A stretch of 64,000 nt of DNA from Trichocoleus desertorum ATA4-8-CV12 (GTDB lineage Bacteria; Cyanobacteriota; Cyanobacteriia; FACHB-46). Made by a program: the position numbers and the translations under genes. Location of the stretch: positions 1-64,000 of the forward strand of contig JAHHIL010000004.1 in the NCBI GenBank assembly GCA_019358975.1, written 5' to 3'. Position 1 is the stretch's first letter; each line of letters begins with the position of its first letter. Below the pieces are notes generated by a model, which did no database searches, had not been told where the DNA came from, and saw only the letters and a list, made by a program, of their open reading frames with translations. Below are positions 18,804 through 27,561 of the stretch, one piece after another.

Positions 18804-19667
18804 TTACGGTGGGGAGTGTTCGGCCTCTAGATGGGTTCTTTTCTCCAATTGCGTCCACATTTCACCTGTCTCAGGATCAACCTCTGTACGAATTACTTCA
18901 TAGCGAATTGTTCGTCCCGCCTCGTATTCCTTCAATATAAATGCTGCTGCTTCTCTCTCAAACTCTGAAACTTTGGTGTAGGGGGCTTGATAACGCTGGA
19001 TTTTGCGACAAGTTTCTAGAGTCCAATCAGGTTGTTTCTGACCATCATTCTCTTTAGAGTTTTGTCCCTTAAACTCAGTGACAACTAAGGAATCACTTTG
19101 AGTATCAAAATATATGCCATCTGGTCCCTGCCTTATGGATTTATTATCTCCATGAAATACCTCTTCATACTCTAAAACGTCAGTAACATAAAAGTGTCCC
19201 CATGACTCTCCCTGAACCTGAGAAATAAATTTTTTTTCATTTGTTGTTAGAGTTTCTCGATATCGCTGCATTATTTTTCCATCTTCGATAGCCCAATAGT
19301 GACGTTCCAGATAATCCTTGCGGGTACCTTTAGTAGCGTGAATTGCAGGTGAAATAATCGGATTAATTGTTGATCTAGAAGAGCTCGATGCAAGGCTTGA
19401 GGTGCCCTTAGATGAGGTAAGAGTAGTAAATGAGCTAAACCCCCATTGTTCACTACTCTTAAAAATTTCCACAGATGCTCTTCTAACTATTTGCTTAGCG
19501 TCTTCAAGTAGATGACTGAGCCTAGAGAATTCCCGGTCTAATTGCTCAACCGGATATTCTGCCAGTTTTTTTGATAAACCGTTAGCTTGATTTAGAGTCT
19601 CAACAGCACTACTGATCTCATACCGAAATGAATTAATCAGATTTTTAAGTGGTATATCTTCACTCAT
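18804..19667 (-). CDS. Putative effector nuclease: WXG-like helical N-terminus fused to PD-(D/E)XK domain
   Basis: A 287-aa protein. Residues 11-76 align without gaps to residues 11-76 of the 78-aa protein encoded just upstream (about 23 of 66 identical, both ending in Trp-Gly). A Ser/Thr-rich linker (77-105) leads to a C-terminal domain with G-P-D-G (Asp183) and V-V-T-E-F-K-G (Glu198-x-Lys200), the layout of a PD-(D/E)XK nuclease core. This organisation (shared docking domain, linker, nuclease) resembles polymorphic-toxin effectors. It is the last gene of a four-gene minus-strand cassette, 5 nt after the previous stop. No immunity gene is obvious downstream. Nuclease assignment is by motif only. 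Confidence 0.7.
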   Translation of the reverse strand: MSEDIPLKNLINSFRYEISSAVETLNQANGLSKKLAEYPVEQLDREFSRLSHLLEDAKQIVRRASVEIFKSSEQWGFSSFTTLTSSKGTSSLASSSSRSTINPIISPAIHATKGTRKDYLERHYWAIEDGKIMQRYRETLTTNEKKFISQVQGESWGHFYVTDVLEYEEVFHGDNKSIRQGPDGIYFDTQSDSLVVTEFKGQNSKENDGQKQPDWTLETCRKIQRYQAPYTKVSEFEREAAAFILKEYEAGRTIRYEVIRTEVDPETGEMWTQLEKRTHLEAEHSPP

Positions 19668-19672
19668 CTCCT

Positions 19673-19909
19673 TTACCCTCTACCCCATTTATCATGAATT
19701 TCTTTTAATTTGGCATTAGTTTTATTGAGTTGTTGGTCTGCTGATTGAATCTTTTCCGCTAGCCCAGAAAACTTCCGGCTAAGTTGTTCGGCTGGAGTGC
19801 CAGGAATTGTTTTAGAAGAACCGCTAATCTCGTTGAGTTGTTCTACCAATCGAGCAATCATTCTGCGAAACGCTTCAATTTCTGATGAAAGACCTGAGCC
19901 TGAAGTCAT
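19673..19909 (-). CDS. Small WXG100-like helical partner protein (78 aa)
   Basis: A 78-aa protein predicted as two helices joined by a Pro-containing turn (P36-G-T-P39), ending K-W-G-R-G. The ATG at 19909 is chosen because AGGAG sits seven bases upstream; a longer in-frame start at 19945 would abut the ATPase stop. Residues 11-76 match residues 11-76 of the adjacent nuclease, including F-R, L-N, S-K, E-Q-L-x-R-x-F-S-x-L and the final W-G. Size and fold type recall WXG100 partners of type VII secretion, although the W-G lies at the end of helix 2 and not in the turn. Confidence 0.7.
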   Translation of the reverse strand: MTSGSGLSSEIEAFRRMIARLVEQLNEISGSSKTIPGTPAEQLSRKFSGLAEKIQSADQQLNKTNAKLKEIHDKWGRG

Positions 19910-19945
19910 ATTGATTCTCCTAATATAAAGTGAGTGCAATTTCAA

Positions 19946-22015
19946 TTAAAGCCTGCCCCAAACTGTAGTGGCAAGAGGCCGCTTAGATAAATTTGGCATT
20001 TCTGGAGTATTTACATAGATCCAGTTGCCAATACCTCGATGTAAAATCGCTCGACCTTTTCTGTCGATATGCTCAGCAGTATCTATTTCTAAAACATTCA
20101 TGCTGGCATCGGCAGTTACTTTAAAGACGGCTTTTTCTCCCAACTCACGAGTGACTTGTTTTGAAATTACTGAACTATCAGGGCATTGGGCGGCATAAAT
20201 AACGTGAATTCCAAAACTGCGCCCTTTCCTTGCATATGCTTTCAGACGCTTTTCAACTTCTTCTGCAAGACTATAGGGCGCATCCGCTATATCTGCTGCT
20301 TCGTCAATCACCCAGAGGGTTCGGCTGATAGTAACACCTTGATCCTGAAGGTCAGATAATTTACCTGCTCCAGGGTAACTTCTGATTAGGTTTGCCCTAA
20401 AATCTGCTTCTTGGTCGATTTTCTCAATTAAACCTAGTGCCTCTTCAACCTCTGTAACCACCTCTATGTTGAGATTCGGAAGTAAAGTTTTTAGTGCTGG
20501 AAAGTCGATCCCTTTGAAATCCATCGCATAGACTTTGGCAGACGGGTTTGCATAGAAGAATTGAAAAAGCAGCCACTTTAAAAAGTTAGTTTTGCCAAAG
20601 CCTGTTTGCCCAGCGACAAGACGATGAGGAATTTCATCCCAACTGGAAGTAATGATATTGCTGTTGTCATCTAACCCGACGATGTAAGTGTCAGGTGTAA
20701 TAAGCTGACGATGTTCATTGAACATTTGCTCAGCGGTCATATTAGGATAACTTGGTTTTCCAAGTGGCATACCAGGGATGGGGCGATCGCCGGGGATAAC
20801 AACTCTGAGAAAACTGCTGATTTCGTCTAAGGTGGTCAGGTATCGCAGGGGCAAGAGATCTCGCATTTTGGCTGGCTCACGTTGCTGGTGTTGCGAACCT
20901 TGCCATGGAGTAATTGCATGACTTCCCGTGGTGACTAAGCTGCTTGATGAGGGTGTAGGCGAGGAGTGACTGGATAAGTTGGGTTGGCTGGGTGCAGGCG
21001 GTTGAGGAGGTGGTGTGTAATGAGGAGGGCGCTTGGTTGAGCCATCACCCCAGTACATTGATGGGCTACCGAATATTTCCCGAATCGGGCGATCGCCAAA
21101 TTGGGGTTCCCAAGTTTGTAGGTTAGGTGGAATGCAAGAAGTTTGAGAGGGAACTCGAACTTCACGAGTGGCCTGTAAGCTTTCTTGAAAGCCTGGTTCA
21201 CCCCGTTTAATGATGGGTAAATGGCGGTGAAGATTGGCGTATTCAGTACTGGTTGCATTCTGTAACCAACTAAATGCGAGTGAGGAAAGGTGGAGGTCGG
21301 ATTCTGCTAAGAGCTTGATGCTGTAGTTAAAGAGGGGAGCATGACTATAGCGGGTTTGATAGTCGCGAATCCCCTTAACGATGGTTTCTAAAACGCCATC
21401 TTGTGACGCATTTGTGGCTTTAGTATGGGCATCTAATAAGGTATCTAAGGCATTTTGCCACTGGGCTGTTTCGATTTGGTTACTATAAGGTTGAAGTGTA
21501 ATCTCTAATAAGATTTTTTCTGGCGAAGAATTGCGGTGAATTTGAGCCAACTGCTCACAAACCTTCACCAGATCGTGTTCGTCGTTAGTAGGGAATAAAT
21601 GAGGTAAATAGTAACCTTTATCACTAATGGTTTCTGCTTTATGAATTTCAACGAGAGCATTTACCCAATCTAGATTGGTGATGTTGTCAAATTGACTGTC
21701 ACTTAAATCAATAGGCTGAAATGGATAGATCTGATAAAATTCACTAGTTTGTAATATTGAATTGGTCTTTTGCTTTGAGAGATCTTGTATCTCCGTGCCA
21801 AACATTAAGAAAATCCGAAGACTTTGCTTTGAATCATGTTTGGGATCATAGAAGTGACATAAAGAAAGTTTAATAGGCTCCCGTAATAATAGCTGAAAGA
21901 AAGAGTATTGGATATTAGCAAGTTTTTGAATTGGCATTCTATCCAAATAGGACTTAGCAGAGGATGACTTAAAATTAGGTTGTTGAAATAGACAAAAAGC
22001 TGTTAAAGAAAGCAT
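19946..22015 (-). CDS. FtsK/SpoIIIE-type P-loop ATPase with novel N-terminal half
   Basis: A 689-aa protein. The C-terminal third is an FtsK/HerA-like motor with Walker A GQTGFGKT (469-476) and Walker B VIDEAAD (569-575). An R-S-F-G-I-H-V-I-Y-A-A-Q sensor strand (from 599) and an A-E-H-I-D-R-K-G-R-A segment correspond to the FtsK A-E-x-L-L-G-x-G-D region. Residues about 1-330 are unrecognised and about 335-385 are Pro/Ser/Gln rich. There is only one ATPase domain and no visible FtsK gamma domain. It could pump DNA, or proteins as the EccC/EssC ATPases do; the adjacent partner/nuclease pair favours the latter. No clear ribosome site precedes the ATG, so the start is uncertain. Confidence 0.82.
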   Translation of the reverse strand: MLSLTAFCLFQQPNFKSSSAKSYLDRMPIQKLANIQYSFFQLLLREPIKLSLCHFYDPKHDSKQSLRIFLMFGTEIQDLSKQKTNSILQTSEFYQIYPFQPIDLSDSQFDNITNLDWVNALVEIHKAETISDKGYYLPHLFPTNDEHDLVKVCEQLAQIHRNSSPEKILLEITLQPYSNQIETAQWQNALDTLLDAHTKATNASQDGVLETIVKGIRDYQTRYSHAPLFNYSIKLLAESDLHLSSLAFSWLQNATSTEYANLHRHLPIIKRGEPGFQESLQATREVRVPSQTSCIPPNLQTWEPQFGDRPIREIFGSPSMYWGDGSTKRPPHYTPPPQPPAPSQPNLSSHSSPTPSSSSLVTTGSHAITPWQGSQHQQREPAKMRDLLPLRYLTTLDEISSFLRVVIPGDRPIPGMPLGKPSYPNMTAEQMFNEHRQLITPDTYIVGLDDNSNIITSSWDEIPHRLVAGQTGFGKTNFLKWLLFQFFYANPSAKVYAMDFKGIDFPALKTLLPNLNIEVVTEVEEALGLIEKIDQEADFRANLIRSYPGAGKLSDLQDQGVTISRTLWVIDEAADIADAPYSLAEEVEKRLKAYARKGRSFGIHVIYAAQCPDSSVISKQVTRELGEKAVFKVTADASMNVLEIDTAEHIDRKGRAILHRGIGNWIYVNTPEMPNLSKRPLATTVWGRL

Positions 22016-22069
22016 CTTTATATATATCCAGAGATGACTCCAATCTTTCTTGATCTTGGCTGTGTTAAT

Positions 22070-24115
22070 TTATTTTATCTGACGCTCAATGGCAGACAGT
22101 TCTTGCTGTATCCTATATTTCCTTTCATTCAATGAATTTACCTGAATATTTAAGTTTGCTGTCTGTGCTTTAAGTTGTGTTCTTTTTTCTTGTGATGACT
22201 CCTTGGCGCTCCAATCAAGTATTGCCCACACAAGTATTGCGATCCAAATAAGACTGAAGACTCCGCTTTGCATAATTAAGATTATTGGGATGCCAAAAAG
22301 TAAAAATGCAAATCGAAGTTGTTGACATAATTCTCCTTCGGATGAGCTAGATAAAAGAAATTTATCTTCGTCTAGATTCTGGTTAATTTTTTGCTGAAAG
22401 CGATGAATTGTTTCTTCCATCTCCTGAATTTCTCGCTTTTTCTTCTGTAATTCAGCCTCCAACTTTCTGTTGTGTTCTTGTAATTTCAGGTTGTCGTTAT
22501 AATCCTCCTGTTGTCTATTTAGTAAAGACAAATATCTTGAGATCTCCTCAAGAAACATTTCTTGCTGTTTAATCAAAAAATCTTTGAGATTTGTCTGATT
22601 GTCACAAGCAGAAAGGGCTTTATCAAATGTTTGGTGAAGAGCCTTCTTTTGCTTTTCCGCCTCTAATAAAAATGCTTCCATTTTCAATTTACTTAGTGGC
22701 AATCCAAATGAGAGGTCTTGTTGAAAAGCTGACAAAATACTTAGTTTATCCGATAAGCTCAATTGAAAATTCAAGGCAACAATAATTTGAGAATATTCGG
22801 AATTTAAGTGGCTTTTAAGAGGGTGTAAGAAATTAAAAGCCTCCAATCTTATCCTGTCGGAATCATGATTTAAGTAGGATATTAGCGTTTTAACTTTTAA
22901 CGGAGCATCTTTTATGATTCTATCTATCGCTTTAAGAGCTTCAATCTGAAAGCCAATATTTTGAGCTTCGTCCTCAATAAATTTCAATCTACCTTCTACT
23001 GCATCACGTAGGACTGGGATTGTAATCTCACCTAGTGATACAACATGATCCCATCTAGAGCTACTTGTTGTGTCAATAACTGCAACCTTTGCACGATCAT
23101 CAGGATTAAGAAGCTGATTGCTAACAGCGTAATTATTGTCCGCATCATTAAGCTTCTCAGCAACTAAATTCCTTAGCTGAATATTATCTGTGTTGAGTAA
23201 AGGCAGTAAACGATTTGCTAAGTTTTGGCGCGTTGCCCGATCTTGATAGCGAGCATCATGGCTACTAGGTGAGGTCTGATTGAAGATTTTTCGTGCTAAC
23301 TTAATTACTTCTATTACAGTTGTGCTATTTCCATACTGAAGTGCTAAGCGAATTCCTCGCATTCCTAGCTTGCTTAATACTTCATGTACTACCTCTTGGT
23401 GATACATGCCATGATACTCACTAAAAAGCTTCTCTGTTGGGCCATATACCCAAAATTTGATACAATCCCGCTTTTCAGAAGGATTACTTGATTCTGATAG
23501 GCGTGAGATCTGATCCTTCTGAGCATGTAAAATCTCTGCTTCAATTTCTGCGGGTGGTTTATGTAGCAACCACTTTCGCAAACTAGCCGGATAATCTAAT
23601 GCTTGGAGTGCATACGCCGCTGCCCAGCGTGTGAGATCAGACGAGCCAGATTCCGCCTCCTGGCAAAGACGCTTAAACAACTGCACACTCGGATTTGCAT
23701 CATCCGTTAAATCTAGGTTTTGAGTTAACAGCCAACGCAGATGCTCTAAATGATGGCGATAGTTAGGGTCAAGATTGAGGCTAGGCTCTCTCAAAATTTC
23801 TCCAATACTGCCGAACCCTCGCAAAGTCGCTGCAAGAATGGTTAAATCCTTACTCTGGATGAACTCTCCTAACCCTGGCAGTGAAGGCGCATGAGGATTT
23901 AAAGCAGTAATCAGCAGAAGGTCAAGCTTTTCACCCTCATCACGAGCCTGATCTAAGTTGGCATCAATGTCATGTGGCGAGTTGATCGGTACAAAGTGAG
24001 AGAGTTCGGGTAACCATTGCCCACTTTGGATAATGGAGAGATCGCTAGCGGAAAATCCGAAGATTGAGGATGACTGCCAACTGAATGGTTGATTGTAGGG
24101 TTGGAGGGAAGACAT
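22070..24115 (-). CDS. HEAT-like/coiled-coil membrane protein of the FtsK cassette
   Basis: A 681-aa protein, first gene of the cassette. Residues about 90-460 are helical with HEAT-like pairs (for example IRLEAFNFLHPL). A long coiled coil (about 527-595) precedes two hydrophobic helices (about 600-636), and another coiled coil ends the protein. It is therefore a membrane-attached scaffold with coiled coils on both sides of a hairpin anchor. AGGAG eight bases upstream supports the ATG at 24115 over in-frame GTGs at 24118 and 24121. It precedes the ATPase by about 54 bp in the same direction. I do not recognise the family; a scaffold or membrane-pore role is inference. Confidence 0.7.
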   Translation of the reverse strand: MSSLQPYNQPFSWQSSSIFGFSASDLSIIQSGQWLPELSHFVPINSPHDIDANLDQARDEGEKLDLLLITALNPHAPSLPGLGEFIQSKDLTILAATLRGFGSIGEILREPSLNLDPNYRHHLEHLRWLLTQNLDLTDDANPSVQLFKRLCQEAESGSSDLTRWAAAYALQALDYPASLRKWLLHKPPAEIEAEILHAQKDQISRLSESSNPSEKRDCIKFWVYGPTEKLFSEYHGMYHQEVVHEVLSKLGMRGIRLALQYGNSTTVIEVIKLARKIFNQTSPSSHDARYQDRATRQNLANRLLPLLNTDNIQLRNLVAEKLNDADNNYAVSNQLLNPDDRAKVAVIDTTSSSRWDHVVSLGEITIPVLRDAVEGRLKFIEDEAQNIGFQIEALKAIDRIIKDAPLKVKTLISYLNHDSDRIRLEAFNFLHPLKSHLNSEYSQIIVALNFQLSLSDKLSILSAFQQDLSFGLPLSKLKMEAFLLEAEKQKKALHQTFDKALSACDNQTNLKDFLIKQQEMFLEEISRYLSLLNRQQEDYNDNLKLQEHNRKLEAELQKKKREIQEMEETIHRFQQKINQNLDEDKFLLSSSSEGELCQQLRFAFLLFGIPIILIMQSGVFSLIWIAILVWAILDWSAKESSQEKRTQLKAQTANLNIQVNSLNERKYRIQQELSAIERQIK

Positions 24116-24121
24116 CACCAC

Positions 24122-24520
24122 ATCTCCTAAATTATCGCTAGATCAAAGGTTGAGAGCAGACAACCAACAGCAATGAGTAAAGCTCTGCCCAAGGCTTAAT
24201 TTATTATTCTCCAGAGTTCCCATATGTCTGGGAGATTAACAGCAAAAATGATAGAAATAGCCTGCTAAGTACCCCTAGCACGACAAGCTTGCACAAATTG
24301 GGTAGGAATTTCAGGTCGATCGCCTCAGTATAAATGCAAACAGGGAGCGCGAGCTGAGGCGATCGCAGAAAACTTGATAAAGCAGCTTCAGAAGTGGAAG
24401 GTTTTGTAACGCTTATAGCCAGACTCAACTAGACGAATTACTACTTCAGAGGGGATTTAAGACGGCTAGTTTTTGATTAGAAGGGGGTGGTAAGTTTACT
24501 TTCGTGATTCACAGCTAGTT
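24122..24520. other. Intergenic region with a perfect 12-bp inverted repeat
   Basis: This 400-bp gap separates the divergent FtsK cassette and epoxide hydrolase and should contain both promoters. CGATCGCCTCAG (24317-24328) and CTGAGGCGATCG (24354-24365) form a perfect 12-bp inverted repeat with a 25-nt loop; no T run follows. A 74-aa minus frame at 24204-24428 has no coding appearance. Nothing else is recognised. Confidence 0.6.
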
Positions 24521-25378
24521 ATGTCTGAATCTTGGACTCACGCCTATATCTCGACCAACGGTATTAAGCTGCACTATGTGACGCAGGGCGAAGGACCGTT
24601 GATGCTGATGTTGCATGGTTTTCCGGAGTTTTGGTATTCCTGGCGCAAACAGATTCCGGAATTCGCCCAGGATTACAAAGTCGTGGCATTGGATTTGCGC
24701 GGCTACAACGATAGCGACAAGCCACCAGAACAATCCGCCTATGTGATGGCAGAGTTTATCAAAGATATCAAAGGCGTAATTCAGGGCTTGGGTTACGACA
24801 AATGCGTGTTGGTGGGCCATGACTGGGGAGGCGCGATCGCCTGGAATTTTGCTTATGCTCACCCAGAAATGCTCGATCGCTTGATTGTCTTAAACTTGCC
24901 GCACCCAGCTAAGTTTGCCGAAGGACTCCGTACCCCCCAACAGTTGCTCCGCAGTTCCTATATCTTTTTCTTCCAACTGCCTTGGCTACCAGAGTGGCTG
25001 ATCCAGGCGGGCGATTATCAGCCGTTAGAAGCAGCTTTTAAGGGTATGGCAGTGCATAAGGATGCGTTTACAGAAGCGGATATTCAAGCTTACAAACAGG
25101 CGGTTGCTAAATCGGGTGCCCTCACCGCCATGCTGAACTATTACCGCAATGCCTTTCAACAAGGATTGTTTAAATCGAATTGGGACGTGCTACAAGTGCC
25201 TACTTTGATGATTTGGGGCGAAAACGATACAGCACTAGGTAAGGAAATGACTTACGGCACCGAAGCGTATGTGAGAGATTTTCAGATTAAATATATCCCT
25301 AACTGTAGCCATTGGGTGCAACAGGAGCAGCCGCAGCTAGTGAATCAGTACATGCGGGAGTTTTTAGCCAGAGAGTAG
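24521..25378 (+). CDS. Epoxide hydrolase-type alpha/beta hydrolase
   Basis: A 285-aa soluble epoxide hydrolase-like protein. The oxyanion motif H-G-F-P-E-F-W-Y-S-W is followed by the nucleophile elbow G-H-D-W-G-G with Asp101, as in enzymes that open epoxides through an alkyl-enzyme ester. The C-terminal His lies in C-S-H-W-V-Q-Q, and cap-domain tyrosines are plausible. Haloalkane dehalogenases share the Asp nucleophile, but HGFPEFWYSW and the overall pattern favour epoxide hydrolase. It is cytoplasmic, with no signal peptide, and monocistronic. The natural substrate is unknown. Confidence 0.88.
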   Translation: MSESWTHAYISTNGIKLHYVTQGEGPLMLMLHGFPEFWYSWRKQIPEFAQDYKVVALDLRGYNDSDKPPEQSAYVMAEFIKDIKGVIQGLGYDKCVLVGHDWGGAIAWNFAYAHPEMLDRLIVLNLPHPAKFAEGLRTPQQLLRSSYIFFFQLPWLPEWLIQAGDYQPLEAAFKGMAVHKDAFTEADIQAYKQAVAKSGALTAMLNYYRNAFQQGLFKSNWDVLQVPTLMIWGENDTALGKEMTYGTEAYVRDFQIKYIPNCSHWVQQEQPQLVNQYMREFLARE

Positions 25379-25450
25379 TCTTAAGGCTGATTTACTATAC
25401 CAAAAAAGTTTGTATACAAAGGGTCTGACCTTCAAAGGTAGAACGAAATA

Positions 25451-25669
25451 ATGAGTCAAGGAAACACTGAAGTTTGCTCTGCTTGTGGTGTCAAAATTCT
25501 GAAGATTCCGACTGGCGATCGCGTCTTGTTCTCTGTCGGCCCACCGGGAACTAGGGCCACGCTATGGGCCAGGGTTTGTCAATTTACTCAGAAACCAGGC
25601 TGCATCAACAAAGACAGAGATGCAGTCGGAGAGATTAAACCAATCGACTACTATCAAGCCGAACTATAA
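25451..25669 (+). CDS. Small conserved-type hypothetical protein
   Basis: A 72-aa protein with C-S-A-C-G near the start (residues 9-13) and further Cys at about 46 and 54, which could form a small zinc site. AGGTAGAACGAAATA precedes the ATG, a weak ribosome site. Proteins with this start seem familiar from cyanobacteria, but the function is unknown. It ends directly at a bidirectional terminator shared with the ndh cluster. Confidence 0.7.
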   Translation: MSQGNTEVCSACGVKILKIPTGDRVLFSVGPPGTRATLWARVCQFTQKPGCINKDRDAVGEIKPIDYYQAEL

Positions 25670-25715
25670 AAAAAGGCGATCGCCCTCTTTGAAGCTAGGA
25701 GAGCGATCGCTTTTT
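25668..25715. terminator. Bidirectional terminator containing two HIP1 sites
   Basis: An A-run/GGCGATCGC arm (25668-25683) pairs imperfectly with GAGCGATCGC plus five T residues (25701-25715). It can terminate the small gene on + and the ndhE end of the cluster on -. Confidence 0.7.
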
Positions 25716-25758
25716 AATTGACCACTTGGAGGGCAGCTCGCGGTTGAATGCGCTGTAA

Positions 25759-26064
25759 CTACCACTTCAAGAGATTGAACTGTTCCATGTCTACGGTGTC
25801 GCGGTTGCGGTAAATAGCTAGCACGATCGCCAGACCCACTGCTGCCTCTGCTGCCGCGATCGTAATGACAAATACCGTGAATACCTGACCTTTAATTTCT
25901 GCGGAGTCAAGGTAGTTCGAGAATGCCATCAAATTTAAGTTGACGGAGTTCAGCAGTAATTCGATTGACATCAATACTCGTACCGCGTTCCGGCTGGTAA
26001 CGAGGCCATAAATGCCAATGCAAAACAGAGCAGCCGCTAACAGCAAAAAGTATTCAAGTTGCAT
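25759..26064 (-). CDS. ndhE: NAD(P)H-quinone oxidoreductase subunit 4L (NdhE)
   Basis: A 101-aa, three-helix membrane subunit (NuoK type) of the cyanobacterial NDH-1 complex in the thylakoid membrane, which moves electrons from ferredoxin to plastoquinone and pumps protons. The expected length and the conserved buried glutamates in the helices ([12 protein letters not shown] and A-A-A-E-A-A-V-G) are present. It is the last gene of the ndhA-I-G-E cluster, all on the minus strand, and ends near a terminator. Confidence 0.97.
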   Translation of the reverse strand: MQLEYFLLLAAALFCIGIYGLVTSRNAVRVLMSIELLLNSVNLNLMAFSNYLDSAEIKGQVFTVFVITIAAAEAAVGLAIVLAIYRNRDTVDMEQFNLLKW

Positions 26065-26112
26065 AGATCCTCTGATCTTGATTCGTGCAGGAAGTCTAAT
26101 GAATGAGTGACA

Positions 26113-26781
26113 TTAAGGATCTAAGCGATCGCTGGGGGTCACTGGTGCTTCAGCACCCGACTGAGATGATTTAATTCGGCCACCACTTAAAGCGGGAACT
26201 GCCTCTCTGGGGCGCTCTTGCAGGGTAAAAACTTGGCGTTGGGGTTGCAGCGTCGAAGTATCGTCTGGCAGGAACTCCCGGCGAGCCAGGATAATCGCGC
26301 CTACCAAAGCCATTAGCAGCAGGATCGAAGCTAATTCAAACGGCAGTAAAAAGTCACTGAAGAAGTGTTTGCCAATTACCACAATGGCATCATCTCCAGC
26401 ACTGGGCGCATTTGAGAGAGACCAAGGAGTTGAAAGCACCATTGTGCTGAGCAGGGCAAACAGACTCACACAAACCAATCCAGTGAGTGCCTGGCGCACC
26501 CAAGCATTGGGCATAGGCTTGAAGTCTTCTCGCTTATTTACCAACATGATGGCAAACAGAATCAAGACGTTAACGGCTCCCACGTAGATGAGTACTTGAG
26601 CCGCAGCCACAAAGCCTGCATTCAGCAAAATGTACAGCCCAGCGATGCTGATAAACACGCCACCAAGCAAGAAAGCTGAATAAACGATATTAGACAGCAA
26701 CACGACACCGAGAGCTGCTCCAATCATCATCAGACCTAGCAGGCCAAATGAGACAATTTGAACTCCTTCCGCTAGATTCAC
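26113..26781 (-). CDS. ndhG: NAD(P)H-quinone oxidoreductase subunit 6 (NdhG)
   Basis: A 222-aa NuoJ-type membrane subunit of NDH-1 with five hydrophobic helices. The conserved A-A-A-Q-V-L-I-Y-V-G-A-V-N-V-L segment is present. The C-terminal tail (about 170-222) is polar and variable, as in other cyanobacteria. It lies 48 bp before ndhE and 40 bp after ndhI on the same strand, the standard gene order, so co-transcription is likely. Confidence 0.97.
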   Translation of the reverse strand: MNLAEGVQIVSFGLLGLMMIGAALGVVLLSNIVYSAFLLGGVFISIAGLYILLNAGFVAAAQVLIYVGAVNVLILFAIMLVNKREDFKPMPNAWVRQALTGLVCVSLFALLSTMVLSTPWSLSNAPSAGDDAIVVIGKHFFSDFLLPFELASILLLMALVGAIILARREFLPDDTSTLQPQRQVFTLQERPREAVPALSGGRIKSSQSGAEAPVTPSDRLDP

Positions 26782-26821
26782 AATCCTTTGATCTCCTTAG
26801 AATGCATGCACGTCAAGCTGA

Positions 26822-27427
26822 TTACGCTTGGGTCTTCTCAGAATTTTTCTCAAGCTGTTCCGAAATCTCTTCTGGACGCTGGCCTGCTCGCTGGCTACCG
26901 GGGGGCAGATCATGAGGGTCCATAACACCCTTGGGTAAGTAAACCAGCTCTCGTAGCGGTGTCACCATTGGATCATCTGTAACTTTATACGGTAAGCGCC
27001 CTAGGGCCACGTTGTCATAGTTCAGCTGGTGGCGATCGTAGGTCGATAACTCGTAATCCTCAGTCATGGATAGGCAGTTGGTGGGGCAGTATTCCACACA
27101 GTTACCGCAGAAGATGCAAACTCCAAAGTCGATGCTGTAGTGCTTAAGCTGTTTCTTCTTGGTTTCTTTGTTGAATTCCCAATCTACGACTGGCAGGTTG
27201 ATTGGACAAACGCGGACGCAGACTTCACAAGAGATACATTTGTCATATTCAAAGTGAATCCGCCCCCGAAACCGCTCGGAGGGAATTAGTTTCTCGTAAG
27301 GATATTGAACTGTAATGGGGCGTCGGCGCATGTGGTCGAAGGTTACAGATAAGCCCTGACCGATGTAGCGAGCGGCTTGTACCGCTTCTTTGGTGTAGTC
27401 GCCAACTTGTTTGAGGAACTTGAGCAT
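26822..27427 (-). CDS. ndhI: NAD(P)H-quinone oxidoreductase subunit I (NdhI), 2[4Fe-4S]
   Basis: A 201-aa connecting-arm subunit of NDH-1 carrying two [4Fe-4S] clusters: Cys64/67/70 with Cys74, and Cys104/107/110 with Cys114 (C-x2-C-x2-C-x3-C-P twice). I choose the ATG at 27427 ([11 protein letters not shown]) as the family start; a longer in-frame start at 27472 would add 15 unrelated residues. The gene follows ndhA by about 130 bp. The charged tail (about 165-201) is typical of cyanobacterial NdhI. Confidence 0.97.
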   Translation of the reverse strand: MLKFLKQVGDYTKEAVQAARYIGQGLSVTFDHMRRRPITVQYPYEKLIPSERFRGRIHFEYDKCISCEVCVRVCPINLPVVDWEFNKETKKKQLKHYSIDFGVCIFCGNCVEYCPTNCLSMTEDYELSTYDRHQLNYDNVALGRLPYKVTDDPMVTPLRELVYLPKGVMDPHDLPPGSQRAGQRPEEISEQLEKNSEKTQA

Positions 27428-27561
27428 GGAGTCACCGTTCTTGAAGGATGAAGGATGGAGCTTGCTTCTCAAAAGGAGGGGGATGAAGGTGGATGCAGTT
27501 GGCTAAAAATTCACACCAGCTTCATCCTGGGCTGTTTAAGGGGCTGGTTTAGCTACCAGAG

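Noticed and set aside
24204-24428. 74-aa minus frame in front of the FtsK cassette
   Set aside because: It overlaps the HIP1 inverted repeat, has no ribosome site and a random-looking composition.
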